Source of the DNA: JBEATZ01 sp041178545
GTDB lineage: Bacteria > Planctomycetota > UBA1135 > UBA2386
DNA length: 47,968 nt
Assembly: GCA_041178545.1 (NCBI GenBank)
Contig: JBEGVB010000155.1
Location: forward strand, 1-47,968
Direction: 5' to 3'
Each line of letters begins with the position of its first letter. Position 1 is the first letter of the stretch. Below the pieces are notes generated by a model. It had not been told where the DNA came from. It searched no databases and saw nothing but the letters and a program-made list of their open reading frames with translations. Shown here one piece after another: positions 1 through 7,868 of the stretch. The position numbers and the translations under genes were made by a program.

Positions 1-771
1 GCGGGCAGGCCCATTGCCCTCACCATCGCCGGCAGCGACCCCTCGGGCGGCGCCGGCATCCAGGCCGACCTCAAGACCTTCCACCGCTTCGGTGCCCACG
101 GCCAGTCGGTGGTCACGCTGCTGACGGCCCAGAACACGGTGGGGGTGCAGGGCGTGTACCCCATGGACCCAGCCGTGGTGCGGGCCCAACTGCACAGCGT
201 GCTGTCCGACCTTGGTGCCCATGCGGCCAAGACCGGGGCCCTCGGCAGCGCCGGGCTGGTGGGAACCGTGGCCAGCGCGCTCGCCGAGCACCCGGTGCGC
301 GCCCTCGTCGTCGACCCGGTGCTGGTGAGCAAGCACGGCCACCCGCTGGCGGGTACCGACGTCGTCGAGGCCCTGCGCGCGCACCTGCTGCCGCGCGCCA
401 CGGTGGTCACGCCCAACCGTTTCGAGGCCGAACGCCTGACCGGCACGCGGGTCGAGGACGCGGCCAGTGCCGAGGCCGCCGCGCGAGGCCTGCTCTCGCT
501 CGGTGCACAGTGGGTCGTGGTGAAGGACGTCCCGGGCCTGCAAGGCGACCTGCTGGTCGGTCCTGCCGGTGCGACCGTCTGCACTGGCCCGCACGTGGAT
601 ACGAGGCACCGCCACGGCAGCGGCTGCACCTTCAGTGCCGCACTGACGGCACGGCTCGCGCACGGCGACAGCGTTGCAGCGGCGGTGCAGGCAGCACGAG
701 ACTTCGTGGTGCGCGCGCTCGCCTCGGCTCCGGGCCTCGGCACCGTGGGCCCGCTCAACCACTGGGCCTGA
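1..771 (+). CDS. thiD: Hydroxymethylpyrimidine/phosphomethylpyrimidine kinase (5' end cut by window)
   Basis: The enzyme phosphorylates 4-amino-5-hydroxymethyl-2-methylpyrimidine and its monophosphate in cytosolic thiamine biosynthesis. The reading frame is open from base 1 and only the first few codons are missing. It begins with the family hallmark ALTIAGSDPSGGAGIQADLK, followed by TLLTAQNTVGVQG. The ribokinase-fold features are present: a VVDPVLVSKHG segment near residue 105, VVTPNRFEAERLTG (substrate/Mg region) and a C-terminal anion-hole motif HGSGCTFSAAL with the catalytic region around GSGC. Total length of about 256 residues fits a single-domain ThiD without fused ThiE. The next gene is not thiamine-related, so any thi operon would lie upstream of the window. 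No riboswitch is visible because the upstream region is absent. Confidence 0.96.
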   Translation, partial: AGRPIALTIAGSDPSGGAGIQADLKTFHRFGAHGQSVVTLLTAQNTVGVQGVYPMDPAVVRAQLHSVLSDLGAHAAKTGALGSAGLVGTVASALAEHPVRALVVDPVLVSKHGHPLAGTDVVEALRAHLLPRATVVTPNRFEAERLTGTRVEDAASAEAAARGLLSLGAQWVVVKDVPGLQGDLLVGPAGATVCTGPHVDTRHRHGSGCTFSAALTARLAHGDSVAAAVQAARDFVVRALASAPGLGTVGPLNHWA

Positions 772-816
772 ACGGCACGGTGGGAAGGACGCTCCACCAT
801 CGGGCATGATGCGCCC

Positions 817-1323
817 ATGCGCTTTGCCCTTGCCTGCCCACTCTCCTGCCTCGTTGCCGCCTGCGCGGCCCCGCCGCCGGTGCCCGTCGCTGCTACCCCG
901 GTCGCGCCGGTCCCGGTGGTGGAGGCACCTGTCTCGTCCCTCGGTGCCTTCTCGGTGAGTCTCGCGGTGAAGGACCTCGCGGCCTCGCGTGCGTTCTACG
1001 AGAAGCTCGGCTTCACTGCAGCAGGTGGCGACCCGGTGCAGAACTGGCTCATCCTGCGCAACGGGACCGTGACGATCGGGTTGTTCCAGGGCATGTTCGA
1101 GCGCAACACGCTCACCTTCAACCCGGGCTGGGACGCGAAGGCGCAGCCGCTCACGGAGTTCGCCGACGTCCGCGTGCTCCAGCAGCAGTTCAAGGAGCAG
1201 AAGGTCGCACTGGCTGCGGAGGCGGATGCCGCGGGCACGGGCCCAGCCTTCCTGCTGCTGCACGACCCCGACGGCAACCCGGTGCTCGTGGACCAACACG
1301 TCCCGGCCCCGAAGCAAAGGTGA
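817..1323 (+). CDS. Lipoprotein with VOC (glyoxalase/bleomycin-resistance fold) domain
   Basis: The N-terminus is a lipoprotein signal: a hydrophobic stretch ending in the lipobox LVAAC (Cys16), followed by a Pro/Ala/Val-rich linker to about residue 45. The remainder is one VOC module: the first strand FSVSLAVKDLAASRAFYEKL and LGF, then a middle part with WLILRNGTVTIGLFQG, and the final LLLHDPDGNPVLVDQH, the typical DPDGN signature. VOC domains bind metals and small molecules, but a lipid-anchored extracytoplasmic copy is unusual and no substrate can be assigned. There is no Shine-Dalgarno sequence; a CATGAT hexamer lies six bases before the ATG. The gene is followed 22 bases later by the DUF1801 gene. 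Confidence 0.82.
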   Translation: MRFALACPLSCLVAACAAPPPVPVAATPVAPVPVVEAPVSSLGAFSVSLAVKDLAASRAFYEKLGFTAAGGDPVQNWLILRNGTVTIGLFQGMFERNTLTFNPGWDAKAQPLTEFADVRVLQQQFKEQKVALAAEADAAGTGPAFLLLHDPDGNPVLVDQHVPAPKQR

Positions 1324-1345
1324 GCTGCGACCGGAGGCGAGCCCG

Positions 1346-1747
1346 ATGCATCCCGACACCAGGAAGTACAACGCGGCACAGGCACCCTCGGACCGTGCGA
1401 TCTGTCAGGTGCTGGCGAGGCAGATCGACCTGTGCCTGCCCGAGGCAGAGAACAAGGTCTGGCACGCCCACCCAGTCTGGTTCCTCGAGGGCAACCCGAT
1501 CGTCGGCTACAGCAAGCTGAAGAACTGCGTGAGGCTGCTGTTCTGGAGCGGGCAGTCCTTCGAGGAAGGTGGGCTGGTGAAGGAAGGGAGCTTCAAGGCA
1601 GCAGAAGCCCGCTACACAGCGGTTGACCAGGTCGACGTGGAGAAGCTCGCGCGCTGGCTGCGCGACGCACGCGAGATCCAGTGGGACTACAAGAACCTCG
1701 TCAAGCGCAAGGGGCGGTTGGAGCGACTGCAGAAGAAGCCCTCGTGA
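1346..1747 (+). CDS. DUF1801 domain protein (YdhG-like)
   Basis: A 133-residue cytosolic protein with no signal peptide. The central part, HAHPVWFLEGNPIVGYSK then KNCVRLLFWSGQSF, is typical of the DUF1801/YdhG_like fold, found in small proteins of unknown function related in shape to frataxin-like domains. The C-terminus is a Lys/Arg-rich helix. The frame is open further upstream, into the end of the preceding gene, but the ATG chosen has a good GGAGG ribosome binding site nine bases upstream (1333-1337), so this start is preferred. No catalytic residues are known for the family, and neighbours give no functional clue. It converges with the esterase gene on the other strand, with 56 bases between the stops. 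Confidence 0.8.
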   Translation: MHPDTRKYNAAQAPSDRAICQVLARQIDLCLPEAENKVWHAHPVWFLEGNPIVGYSKLKNCVRLLFWSGQSFEEGGLVKEGSFKAAEARYTAVDQVDVEKLARWLRDAREIQWDYKNLVKRKGRLERLQKKPS

Positions 1748-1803
1748 GAGAGCGGGGCCCTGCCTCCCAGCTGCGCCCGACCCTCCCCTGCTGCCAGACC
1801 AGT

Positions 1804-3387
1804 TCAGCGAGTGGCGCCGCCGCGGGCGTCTGCGGCGTGGAGCCCGGTGAGCAGCGGCTTGAGCGTCGCGGTCCAGTGGCGGTAGCCCTCGGCGTTGAGG
1901 TGCAGCATGTCCTTCAAGAACCACTTGGGGTCGGGCTGTCCGTCTGCTGTCACCATGCCAGCTGCCGTGTCGACGAAGTGGAGGCTCGGGTCCTGCGCGC
2001 AGCGTGCGGCGAGGAGCGCATTGGCCTCGCGTACGAGCGCCAGGTGCTCCACGCGGCTGGGCGTGGGGGTGATGGCCACGTAGCAGACCTGCGCGTCCGA
2101 GCCCAGCGCACGCAGCCTCGCGACGAGTTCGTCGAACCGGTCCGCGACCCACTTCGCGGGACGGGGCGTCTTGCCGGCGAGGTCGTTGGTGCCTGCAAAG
2201 ACCACCACGACCGAGGGATCGAAGCGTGCCACCAGGCGGTCGAGCCAGAACACCGAGTCGACGATGCGTGAGCCGCCGAAGCCATGGTTGAGCACGGGCA
2301 TCGGTGCCATGTCCTCCGTGAGCGTCTTCCAGCCGCGGATGCTGGAACTGCCCACGAACACGATGGGACGCGCTGGCGGCATTCCGGTTGCATCCAGCTT
2401 CGCCAGCTCCTTCTCCCAGGCCTGTGGGTTCTCGCCCTCGGGCACGGCCACGGGGGTGCGCGCGGCATGCAGGCCTGCCATGGCCTTGCCGAGCGCGTCG
2501 CCGATGCGCAGGTAGCTCTCCGCGTTGCCGCACCAGTGGTGGCCGTGGCCCGTGTTGGGGGACTCGGCAGCCGGACGCAGGAACCGTCGCGTCGACACGA
2601 ATCGCATGTTTGCCGCGATGGCAGGGTCGAAGCAGCCGCGGCGCTGGGCAGTGCGGAACTCCTCGCCGTCCCAGTTGCCGGTCTCGCCGACCACGAACGG
2701 AAGCTTCGGGTCCGCGAACTCCGCGCGCAGGTCGGCAACCAGGTGCACGAGGTTGCGGTCGTAGGTGGCAGTTGCCTCCTGCTCACACGCGTCGTTCCAT
2801 CCCTGGAACCACACCACGCCATCAAGTTGCGCGCGGTGGCCGACGAGTTGCGGGTGGTCGGTGGCGATCCCGGCAAGCGCCTCGCGGTACTCGGCGAGCA
2901 TCTGCCGGTAGAACGGACCCACCTCACCGCCTGCGCCCGGCGGGCGGAAGTCGCGGAACAGGCTCTTGCCGCCCCATGCGGTCTTCACCAGCAGCACGGG
3001 CTCTGCATACCGGTCGCCCAGCACGCGGCCGATGCCGTACTCGGGGCCGATGTGGTGCCAGCCCTCGTAGGGCCCGTACCCGACCTTCAGCGGGCCGACC
3101 TTGCGCGGGCCGTGCATGGGCCGGTAGGTCACGAACACGTCGTCGCGCACCACCCAGCTGCCGTCGGTCGATCGGATGCCGGGCCACTGGGCAGCGTTGG
3201 CGGGTTCGCGCAAGAACGCCGCCAGCGTGCCGCGCCCGCCGTTGTAGTCGCGTTCGTCGTCGAGGTCGACGACCCCATGGCCCTCCATGTTGGACTGGCC
3301 TGCGAGCAGGAACACGCGCACGACGGGCGCCGGGTCCTGGGCAGGGAGGGTCAGTGCGAGGAAGGACGCAGTCAGCAGCAGGCGCAT
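1804..3387 (-). CDS. Secreted two-domain esterase: sialate O-acetylesterase-like plus SGNH hydrolase
   Basis: A 527-residue exported protein with a short signal peptide (about residues 1-17, ending LPAQ). Residues 22-305 form a SASA-type carbohydrate esterase domain with the nucleophile motif LLAGQSNMEG (Ser32) and a VVWFQGWNDA block near 190. Residues 340-515 form a second SGNH/GDSL domain: FVGSSSIRGW at 344 (block I), a GFGGS block near 369, VVVFAGTNDL (block III, Asn401) and DMLHLNAEGY (Asp493, His496 of the triad). The pair probably deacetylates acylated glycans outside the cytoplasm. SASA-SGNH pairing is seen in planctomycetal carbohydrate-degradation proteins. No Shine-Dalgarno is visible; a TAGCCT hexamer lies six bases upstream of the ATG, in the 27-base gap after the radical SAM gene. 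Confidence 0.87.
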   Translation of the reverse strand: MRLLLTASFLALTLPAQDPAPVVRVFLLAGQSNMEGHGVVDLDDERDYNGGRGTLAAFLREPANAAQWPGIRSTDGSWVVRDDVFVTYRPMHGPRKVGPLKVGYGPYEGWHHIGPEYGIGRVLGDRYAEPVLLVKTAWGGKSLFRDFRPPGAGGEVGPFYRQMLAEYREALAGIATDHPQLVGHRAQLDGVVWFQGWNDACEQEATATYDRNLVHLVADLRAEFADPKLPFVVGETGNWDGEEFRTAQRRGCFDPAIAANMRFVSTRRFLRPAAESPNTGHGHHWCGNAESYLRIGDALGKAMAGLHAARTPVAVPEGENPQAWEKELAKLDATGMPPARPIVFVGSSSIRGWKTLTEDMAPMPVLNHGFGGSRIVDSVFWLDRLVARFDPSVVVVFAGTNDLAGKTPRPAKWVADRFDELVARLRALGSDAQVCYVAITPTPSRVEHLALVREANALLAARCAQDPSLHFVDTAAGMVTADGQPDPKWFLKDMLHLNAEGYRHWTATLKPLLTGLHAADARGGATR

Positions 3388-3393
3388 GCGTGC

Positions 3394-3399
3394 AGGCTA
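3394..3399 (-). promoter_or_regulatory. Putative -10 element (TAGCCT) of the esterase gene
   Basis: The hexamer TAGCCT ends six bases before the start codon. It matches the TAGnnT pattern seen before several other genes in the window, and the 27-base intergenic gap leaves little room for another promoter. No convincing -35 box is visible. Transcription starting about seven bases downstream would give an essentially leaderless message. Confidence 0.35.
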
Positions 3400-3414
3400 C
3401 AGGCGCGCCTGGAC

Positions 3415-5415
3415 TCAGTCCTCAGCGTCCTCGTCCTCGTCGTACGGACTCGAACCGCACGGCATACCGCCCTTGCTGCGCGTGCCCGCGTCCTTCGCGT
3501 GCACGTAGGTGGGATCGCCGCGGCGCGGGGGGCGGCCGTTGGCTGCATCGCGGCGCGACTGCAGGGCTGCCTTGGGCGGGTTGGCGGGGATCAGGCACTC
3601 CGGCCGGTCGCCTACCAGGTCCTTGCGGCCTGCCTCCAGCAGCGCCTTGCGCACTTCAAAGTAGTTCTCCGGCTTGAAGTACTGCATGAGCGCGCGCTGT
3701 ACCTCGCGATCGCGCAGCTTCTTCACCGTCTCCACCGGCTGCATGGTCATCGGGTCGAGGCCCGTCCAGTACATGCAGGTGGCGATGTCCATGGGGGCGG
3801 GGATGAAGTCCTGCACCTGGCGCGGCTTGTAGCCGCGCTGTTTGAGGAACACCGCCAACTCGATCATCTCGTGCACGCCCGAGCCGGGGTGCGACGCGAT
3901 GAAGTAGGGGATCAGGTACTGCTCCTTGCCTGCGCGTTCGCTGGCAGCGGCGAACTTCGCGGCGAACTCGTCGAAGGTCGACGTCGCCGGCTTCTTCATC
4001 AGGTTGAGGACCTTCTCGCTGGTGTGCTCGGGCGCCACCTTGAGCTGGCCGCCCACGTGGTGGCGCGCCATGTCCTCGAGGTACTTGTCGTCGAAGCGCG
4101 CGAGGTCCATCCGGATGCCGCTCGCCACGCGCACCGACTTGATGCCGGGCGTCTCGCGCACCTTCTTGAGCAGTTCCTTGGTGGGGCCGTGGTCGACTCC
4201 AAGCAGCTTGCAGACCGTGGGGTGGATGCACGAGAGGCGTCGGCACTTCGCCTCGACCTCGGGCCTCGTGCAGCGCATCTGGTACATGTTGGCGGTCGGC
4301 CCGCCCACGTCGCTGATGTGGCCCTTGAACTCGGGGTCGGCGGCCATGCGCCGCACCTCGGCGAGGATCGAGTCCTGGCTGCGGCTCTGGATCGCGCGGC
4401 CCTGGTGCATGGTGATCGAGCAGAACGTGCAGCCGCCGAAGCAGCCGCGCATCGTCGTCACCGAGTCCTTGATCATCGTGTGCGCGGGGATCGGCTCGGT
4501 GTAGCGCGGGTGCGGACGGCGCGTGAAGGGATGGTCGTACACGCGGTCCATCCCCTGTTCGTCGAGCGCGAGCGCGGGCGGGTTGACCACCAGCAGCCGG
4601 TCGCCGTGCTTCTGCACGAGGCGCCGCCCGTTCTTTGGGTTGGTCTCGTGGTGCAGCATCCGCGTCATCGTCGCGAACGCCACCTTGTCCGCCGTCACCT
4701 GCTCGTGGCTCGGCAGCTCCAGCGTCTTGTTGTCGCAGTCAGCATCGTGCCACTCGTGGGCAGGCAGCGGTTCCTTGCTGCCCAGCAGGTAGGCCACGCC
4801 GCGGAGGTCGCGGCACTCGCGGATGGTCTTCCCGGCGGCAAGGCGACGGCACACCTCGACGATCACGCGCTCGCCCATGCCGAAGCCCACGAGGTCGGCC
4901 TTGCTGGTGACGAGGATCGACGGCTTGACCGTCTCCGACCAGTAGTCGAAGTGGGCGATGCGGCGCAACGAAGCCTCGACGCCGCCGGCGATCACGGGCA
5001 CGTCCTTGAAGGCCTCGCGGCACCGCTGCGCGTACACGTTGGTCGCGCGGTCGGGGCGCAGCTCGATGCGGCCACCCGGCGAGTAGGCGTCGTCGTTGCG
5101 ACGCTTCTTGTTCGCCGTGTAGTGGTTGATCATCGAGTCCATGTTGCCGGCGCTCACGGCGAAGCAGAGGCGTGGGCGGCCGAACTGCCGGAACGCGTCG
5201 GCGTTGTTCCATGCCGGCTGCGGCAGGATTGCGACGCGGAAGCCCTCCTTCTCCAGCACGCGCCCGAGCAGTGCCGCGGCAAACGACGGGTGGTCGATGT
5301 AGGCGTCACCGCTCACGAAGACGACGTCGACCTCGTCCCAGCCGCGGGCGCGCACCTCCTCCATCGTGGTGGGGAGGAACTGCATGGCGTCAGGCGTGCT
5401 GCACGGGGAGCCCAT
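3415..5415 (-). CDS. YgiQ family radical SAM protein
   Basis: A 666-residue cytosolic protein of the UPF0313/YgiQ family. The N-terminal region FLPTT, VVFVSGDAYIDHPSFAAALL and RVLEKEGFRVAILPQP is a cobalamin-binding-like/Rossmann part typical of the family. The radical SAM [4Fe-4S] motif is RGCFGGCTFCSI, with Cys325, Cys329 and Cys332. Further family blocks follow (GGPTANMYQM, the cysteine-containing LSCIHPTVC, VAPEHTSEKVL, IPYFIASHPGSG, VQDFIPAPMD). Length and order match full-length YgiQ proteins. The biochemical reaction is unknown. The C-terminus is a basic low-complexity tail ending in acidic residues. A TAGCAT hexamer 11 bases before the ATG is the only promoter-like element. Confidence 0.93.
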   Translation of the reverse strand: MGSPCSTPDAMQFLPTTMEEVRARGWDEVDVVFVSGDAYIDHPSFAAALLGRVLEKEGFRVAILPQPAWNNADAFRQFGRPRLCFAVSAGNMDSMINHYTANKKRRNDDAYSPGGRIELRPDRATNVYAQRCREAFKDVPVIAGGVEASLRRIAHFDYWSETVKPSILVTSKADLVGFGMGERVIVEVCRRLAAGKTIRECRDLRGVAYLLGSKEPLPAHEWHDADCDNKTLELPSHEQVTADKVAFATMTRMLHHETNPKNGRRLVQKHGDRLLVVNPPALALDEQGMDRVYDHPFTRRPHPRYTEPIPAHTMIKDSVTTMRGCFGGCTFCSITMHQGRAIQSRSQDSILAEVRRMAADPEFKGHISDVGGPTANMYQMRCTRPEVEAKCRRLSCIHPTVCKLLGVDHGPTKELLKKVRETPGIKSVRVASGIRMDLARFDDKYLEDMARHHVGGQLKVAPEHTSEKVLNLMKKPATSTFDEFAAKFAAASERAGKEQYLIPYFIASHPGSGVHEMIELAVFLKQRGYKPRQVQDFIPAPMDIATCMYWTGLDPMTMQPVETVKKLRDREVQRALMQYFKPENYFEVRKALLEAGRKDLVGDRPECLIPANPPKAALQSRRDAANGRPPRRGDPTYVHAKDAGTRSKGGMPCGSSPYDEDEDAED

Positions 5416-5426
5416 CGGGGGCGAGG

Positions 5427-5432
5427 ATGCTA
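5427..5432 (-). promoter_or_regulatory. Putative -10 element (TAGCAT) of the radical SAM gene
   Basis: TAGCAT lies 11 bases upstream of the start codon on the minus strand. The identical hexamer, paired with a TTGCTG box, occurs before the large propeller gene at 42.2 kb. No -35 box is evident here. Confidence 0.35.
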
Positions 5433-5541
5433 GCGGATGGGGGCGTCCTCTGCTCGGTGCCAGTCGGGTGCGCCAGATGCCGGTCCCAGCAGGTGAACGG
5501 CACCCGTCGATCTCCCCACACTTGCTGGCGGTGGGGTGCGT

Positions 5542-5547
5542 TATGCT
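5542..5547 (+). promoter_or_regulatory. Putative -10 element (TATGCT) of the small-protein/nucleotidyltransferase pair
   Basis: TATGCT ends six bases before the GTG chosen as the start of the small protein. A TTGCTG sequence lies 14 bases upstream, which is too close for a classical -35, so only the -10 is proposed. There is no Shine-Dalgarno sequence, which fits a leaderless message. Confidence 0.35.
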
Positions 5548-5553
5548 GGTTCC

Positions 5554-5775
5554 GTGGATCTGCCCGACAAACCCACCCCTCGCATCGTGACCGCAAAGCT
5601 CGTGCGCATGGGGCGTGAGGAGGCGGCCTTCGATGAGGCGTTCTGGCGGGGGATTCCCGCGGAGACGCGCGTCGAACTGCTCTGGGACATGGTGCTGGAT
5701 GCGCTGGCCCTGAAGGGCGAGTTGAAGGATGAACCGCGACTACAGAGATCTGTTTGCCGCATGCAACGACCATGA
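5554..5775 (+). CDS. Small protein paired with a nucleotidyltransferase; possible antitoxin
   Basis: A 73-residue charged protein without signal peptide or membrane segment. The visible pattern is a basic start (KPTPRIVTAKLVRMGREEA), an aromatic centre (FDEAFWRGIP) and a C-terminal block DEPRLQRSVCRMQRP. Its last 47 bases overlap the start of the nucleotidyltransferase gene, so translation is very probably coupled. Small proteins ending in an EPRLQRSV-like block directly before such nucleotidyltransferases are, as far as I recall, common in diverse GC-rich bacteria, but I cannot name a family. The GTG at this position was chosen because a TATGCT hexamer lies just upstream; an in-frame GTG 18 bases earlier is the alternative. 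An antitoxin role is inferred only from the pairing. Confidence 0.62.
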   Translation: MDLPDKPTPRIVTAKLVRMGREEAAFDEAFWRGIPAETRVELLWDMVLDALALKGELKDEPRLQRSVCRMQRP

Positions 5776-6214
5776 GGTTCGCTTTCTGGTCGTGGGGGCG
5801 TATGCCGTCACGTTCCATGCGCGCCCACGGTTCACCAAGGACCTCGACGTCTGGGTTGATCCGTCTCCGCAGAATGCGTGCCGGGTCGTGAGCGCATTGC
5901 GATCTTTCGGTGCCCCGCTGGATGCGCAGGGAATCACCGCCCACGATTTCCAACAAACTGGGATCGTCTACCAGATTGGCCTGGCACCCAATCGGATCGA
6001 CGTACTCACGTCCGTGGATGGACTTGACTTTGCCCCATGCTGGCAGCGCCGGGTTGCGGCGCGATACGGCGATGTCGCGGTTGCCTACCTCTCCAGGGAA
6101 GACCTCATCCGCAACAAGCGCGCGGTGGGCCGTCCGCAGGACCTGGAAGACGTTCGGGCCCTCGAGGCTGATCCGGACCAGAGCAGTCCCCACGTGGGGA
6201 AGGACCCTCACTGA
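5729..6214 (+). CDS. Nucleotidyltransferase family protein (AbiEii/DUF6036-like), possible toxin
   Basis: A 161-residue protein with the minimal nucleotidyltransferase core: FLVVGAYAVTFHARPRFTKD followed by LDVWVD. This corresponds to the G-x-x-A-V helix and the D-x-D metal-binding motif (Asp-Leu-Asp) of AbiEii/MenA-like enzymes. Then come the strand segment APNRIDVLTSVDGLDF, with the further acidic residue Asp, and the C-terminal block YLSREDLIRNKRAVGRPQDL EDV, typical of the family. The last residues look like a ragged tail. It overlaps the preceding small gene by 47 bases. Family members act as type IV or type II-like toxins that modify tRNA, or as housekeeping nucleotidyltransferases, so the role as a toxin is inference. 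Confidence 0.8.
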   Translation: MNRDYRDLFAACNDHEVRFLVVGAYAVTFHARPRFTKDLDVWVDPSPQNACRVVSALRSFGAPLDAQGITAHDFQQTGIVYQIGLAPNRIDVLTSVDGLDFAPCWQRRVAARYGDVAVAYLSREDLIRNKRAVGRPQDLEDVRALEADPDQSSPHVGKDPH

Positions 6215-6419
6215 GGCCGCACGTGGATCTTGTCCGGTTGCGCCTCCTTGGAGTGAGCAACTCGCAACTTCCTCACCCGTCCACGAGTTCCTGAAGTTTG
6301 CGAGCACGCGCCACGTTGGTGTGGTGTGCGAGCAGGTGGGCACGACTTGCTGCGGCGATGCGCTGGCGTTGTTCTTCCTGCTGGGCTCGGCGGCAACCAG
6401 GCCGGGCACAGTGGCTTAC

Positions 6420-6448
6420 TTGACAGTGCCGTGCGGGCACCCGATCCT
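6420..6448 (+). promoter_or_regulatory. Promoter of the lipoprotein cluster (TTGACA-17-GATCCT)
   Basis: A perfect TTGACA -35 hexamer (6420-6425) is followed after 17 bases by GATCCT (6443-6448). The latter is a weak -10 element that matches TATAAT at positions 2, 3 and 6. The start codon of the BamE-like lipoprotein is only 11 bases past the -10, so the leader would be about four to five bases. The 245 bases between the nucleotidyltransferase and this gene hold nothing else that I recognise. Confidence 0.55.
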
Positions 6449-6459
6449 CGCCCTCGGTC

Positions 6460-6861
6460 ATGAAAGCCTCCCACCTCCTCCCGTTGCTCCTGTTCGTCCT
6501 ACCGTCCCTGGCCGCTTGCGCAGGCACTCCAGAGCCCGTGGAGCCCTCTGCCACCGACCTCACGGTCGCAAAGGTCCAGGGCGAGATCAAGGTGGGCATG
6601 GCTGCAGCCAGCGTGGTCGAGGTGCTGGGCTCGCCCAACATCATCACCACCGACGAGGAGCGTCGGGAGGTCTGGGTCTACGACAAGGTCTCGACCGAGC
6701 GCATGGACGCAAGCAAGTCCTCCTACGGCACGCTGCTCATCCTCGGCGGCAGCTCGTCGCGACGCGACACCACCACGCGCCAGAAGACGCTCACCATCCT
6801 TGTCAAGTTCGACGCCGAGAAGAAGGTGCGCGACTTCGCCTACAACTACACGCAGTTCTGA
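6460..6861 (+). CDS. BamE/SmpA-like lipoprotein
   Basis: A 133-residue lipoprotein: hydrophobic signal ending in SLAAC (Cys20). The body has the SmpA/OmlA (BamE) pattern: a conserved start VAKVQGEIKVGMAAASVVEVLGSP (the G-M-T-x-x-x-V-x-x-x-L-G-x-P pattern), followed by a strand EVWVYDKV, a Gly/Ser-rich loop with SSSRRDTTT, and a final β-strand block LTILVKFDAEKKVRDFAY. In proteobacteria BamE is part of the outer-membrane β-barrel assembly machine, while many other bacteria have BamE-fold lipoproteins of unknown role. It heads a group of four lipoprotein genes with almost no spacing. No Shine-Dalgarno sequence is visible. Confidence 0.8.
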   Translation: MKASHLLPLLLFVLPSLAACAGTPEPVEPSATDLTVAKVQGEIKVGMAAASVVEVLGSPNIITTDEERREVWVYDKVSTERMDASKSSYGTLLILGGSSSRRDTTTRQKTLTILVKFDAEKKVRDFAYNYTQF

Positions 6862-6871
6862 GCACCTTGCC

Positions 6872-7426
6872 GTGCTCCGTGCTGCGTTGTTGCTGCTGAC
6901 CCTGCTTGCCGGCTGCGAGAGCCCGCCTGCGAAGACGTTCTTCCAGCTCGCCCCCGAGGCGCCGGAGTACAAGGCTGCCCAGACGCGCTTCTTCGAGACC
7001 AAGGACGCGGACGAACTCCTTTCTGCATCGGCAGCCGTGCTGCAGGACCTCGGCTTCCACGTCGAGGAGAGCGTGCGCGGACTCGGCTTCCTGCGGGCAG
7101 CCAAGGAACGCAGCGCAAGGGAGTCGAGCCAGACGTGGTCTCGCGTGCTCCTGCTGGTGCTGTCCTTGGGCCACTACTACATGCCGATCGACCTGCAGCA
7201 GCAGGTGGCCGCGACCCTCGTCGCCCGCCCGACCAACGCCGAGGGCACCCGGCACGAGGTGCGCATCACCTTCCACCGCGTGGTCTGGAAGGGCGATGGT
7301 GCCATCGACCGCAACTACCTCCCGCCCGGCGAACAGCGCATGGAGATGATCCGTGATCCCGTCGTCTACCAGCAGTTCTTCGGCAAGTTGTCGAAGGCCG
7401 TTTTCCTCGAGGCCTTCACGCTCTGA
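6872..7426 (+). CDS. Lipoprotein of unknown function, paralogue A of three
   Basis: A 184-residue lipoprotein. A GTG was chosen as start because it directly precedes the signal peptide LRAALLLLTLLAGC (lipobox LAGC, Cys about 15); it lies 11 bases after the previous stop. The frame is open further upstream, inside the previous gene. The mature part contains RFFETKDADELLSASAAVLQ and DLGFHVEESVRGLGFLRAAK, then an insertion with a hydrophobic VLLLVLSLGHYYMP stretch that the other paralogues lack or vary, and a C-terminal DPVVYQQFFGKLSKAVFLEA. The two conserved blocks are shared with the next two genes. I do not recognise the family. The position right after a BamE-like lipoprotein suggests an envelope role. 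Confidence 0.75.
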   Translation: MLRAALLLLTLLAGCESPPAKTFFQLAPEAPEYKAAQTRFFETKDADELLSASAAVLQDLGFHVEESVRGLGFLRAAKERSARESSQTWSRVLLLVLSLGHYYMPIDLQQQVAATLVARPTNAEGTRHEVRITFHRVVWKGDGAIDRNYLPPGEQRMEMIRDPVVYQQFFGKLSKAVFLEAFTL

Positions 7427-7435
7427 GTGTGCGTC

Positions 7436-7867
7436 ATGACCCTGCATCCCACGTCGTTCCTCGCATGTGCCCTTGCCGTAGTACTCGCTGGCTGTGCGGC
7501 TCCCAAGCCCAGTCCCCAGCTGCTCGCGCCCACGGAGGCCCAGACCAAGATGCGCAGCATCCAGTCCCGGACTTTCGAGGTCGCCGACAAGCTCGTTGCT
7601 CTGCGTGGCGTGATGGGCGTGCTGCAGGACCTCGGCTTCGTGATCGAGCGCGCGAACGAGGAGCTCGGCCTCGTCACGGGTGCCAAGTTCGCGGAGCCCA
7701 ACTTCCTCGACGTGGTCGCGATCACCGTGACGGTCCGGCCGCAGGAGGGAGGCAAGTTCCTCGTGCGCGTGAATGCGATCTACAACAACGTCCCGGTCGA
7801 CGACCCCGAGGTGTACCAGAACTTCTTCGCCGCCCTGGAGCGCTCGTTGTTCGTCAACCGGGGCTGA
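7436..7867 (+). CDS. Lipoprotein of unknown function, paralogue B of three
   Basis: A 143-residue lipoprotein with signal peptide FLACALAVVLAGC (lipobox LAGC). A GTG at 7427, immediately after the previous stop, is an alternative start; the ATG nine bases later was preferred because it gives a more usual signal peptide. The core repeats the family pattern in its shortest form: RTFEVADKLVALRGVMGVLQ, DLGFVIERANEELGLVTGAK, then a β-rich stretch TVTVRPQEGGKFLVRVNAIY and the end block DDPEVYQNFFAALERSLFVN. It lacks the insertions of paralogues A and C and so may define the minimal domain. Only one base separates its stop from the next start. Confidence 0.78.
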   Translation: MTLHPTSFLACALAVVLAGCAAPKPSPQLLAPTEAQTKMRSIQSRTFEVADKLVALRGVMGVLQDLGFVIERANEELGLVTGAKFAEPNFLDVVAITVTVRPQEGGKFLVRVNAIYNNVPVDDPEVYQNFFAALERSLFVNRG

Positions 7868-7868
7868 C

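Noticed and set aside
2284..5433. A 1049-codon open frame on the plus strand opposite the esterase and radical SAM genes
   Set aside because: It is antisense to two clearly recognised proteins, its product is a low-complexity Arg/His/Val/Ala-rich sequence, and GC-rich DNA readily leaves such frames open.
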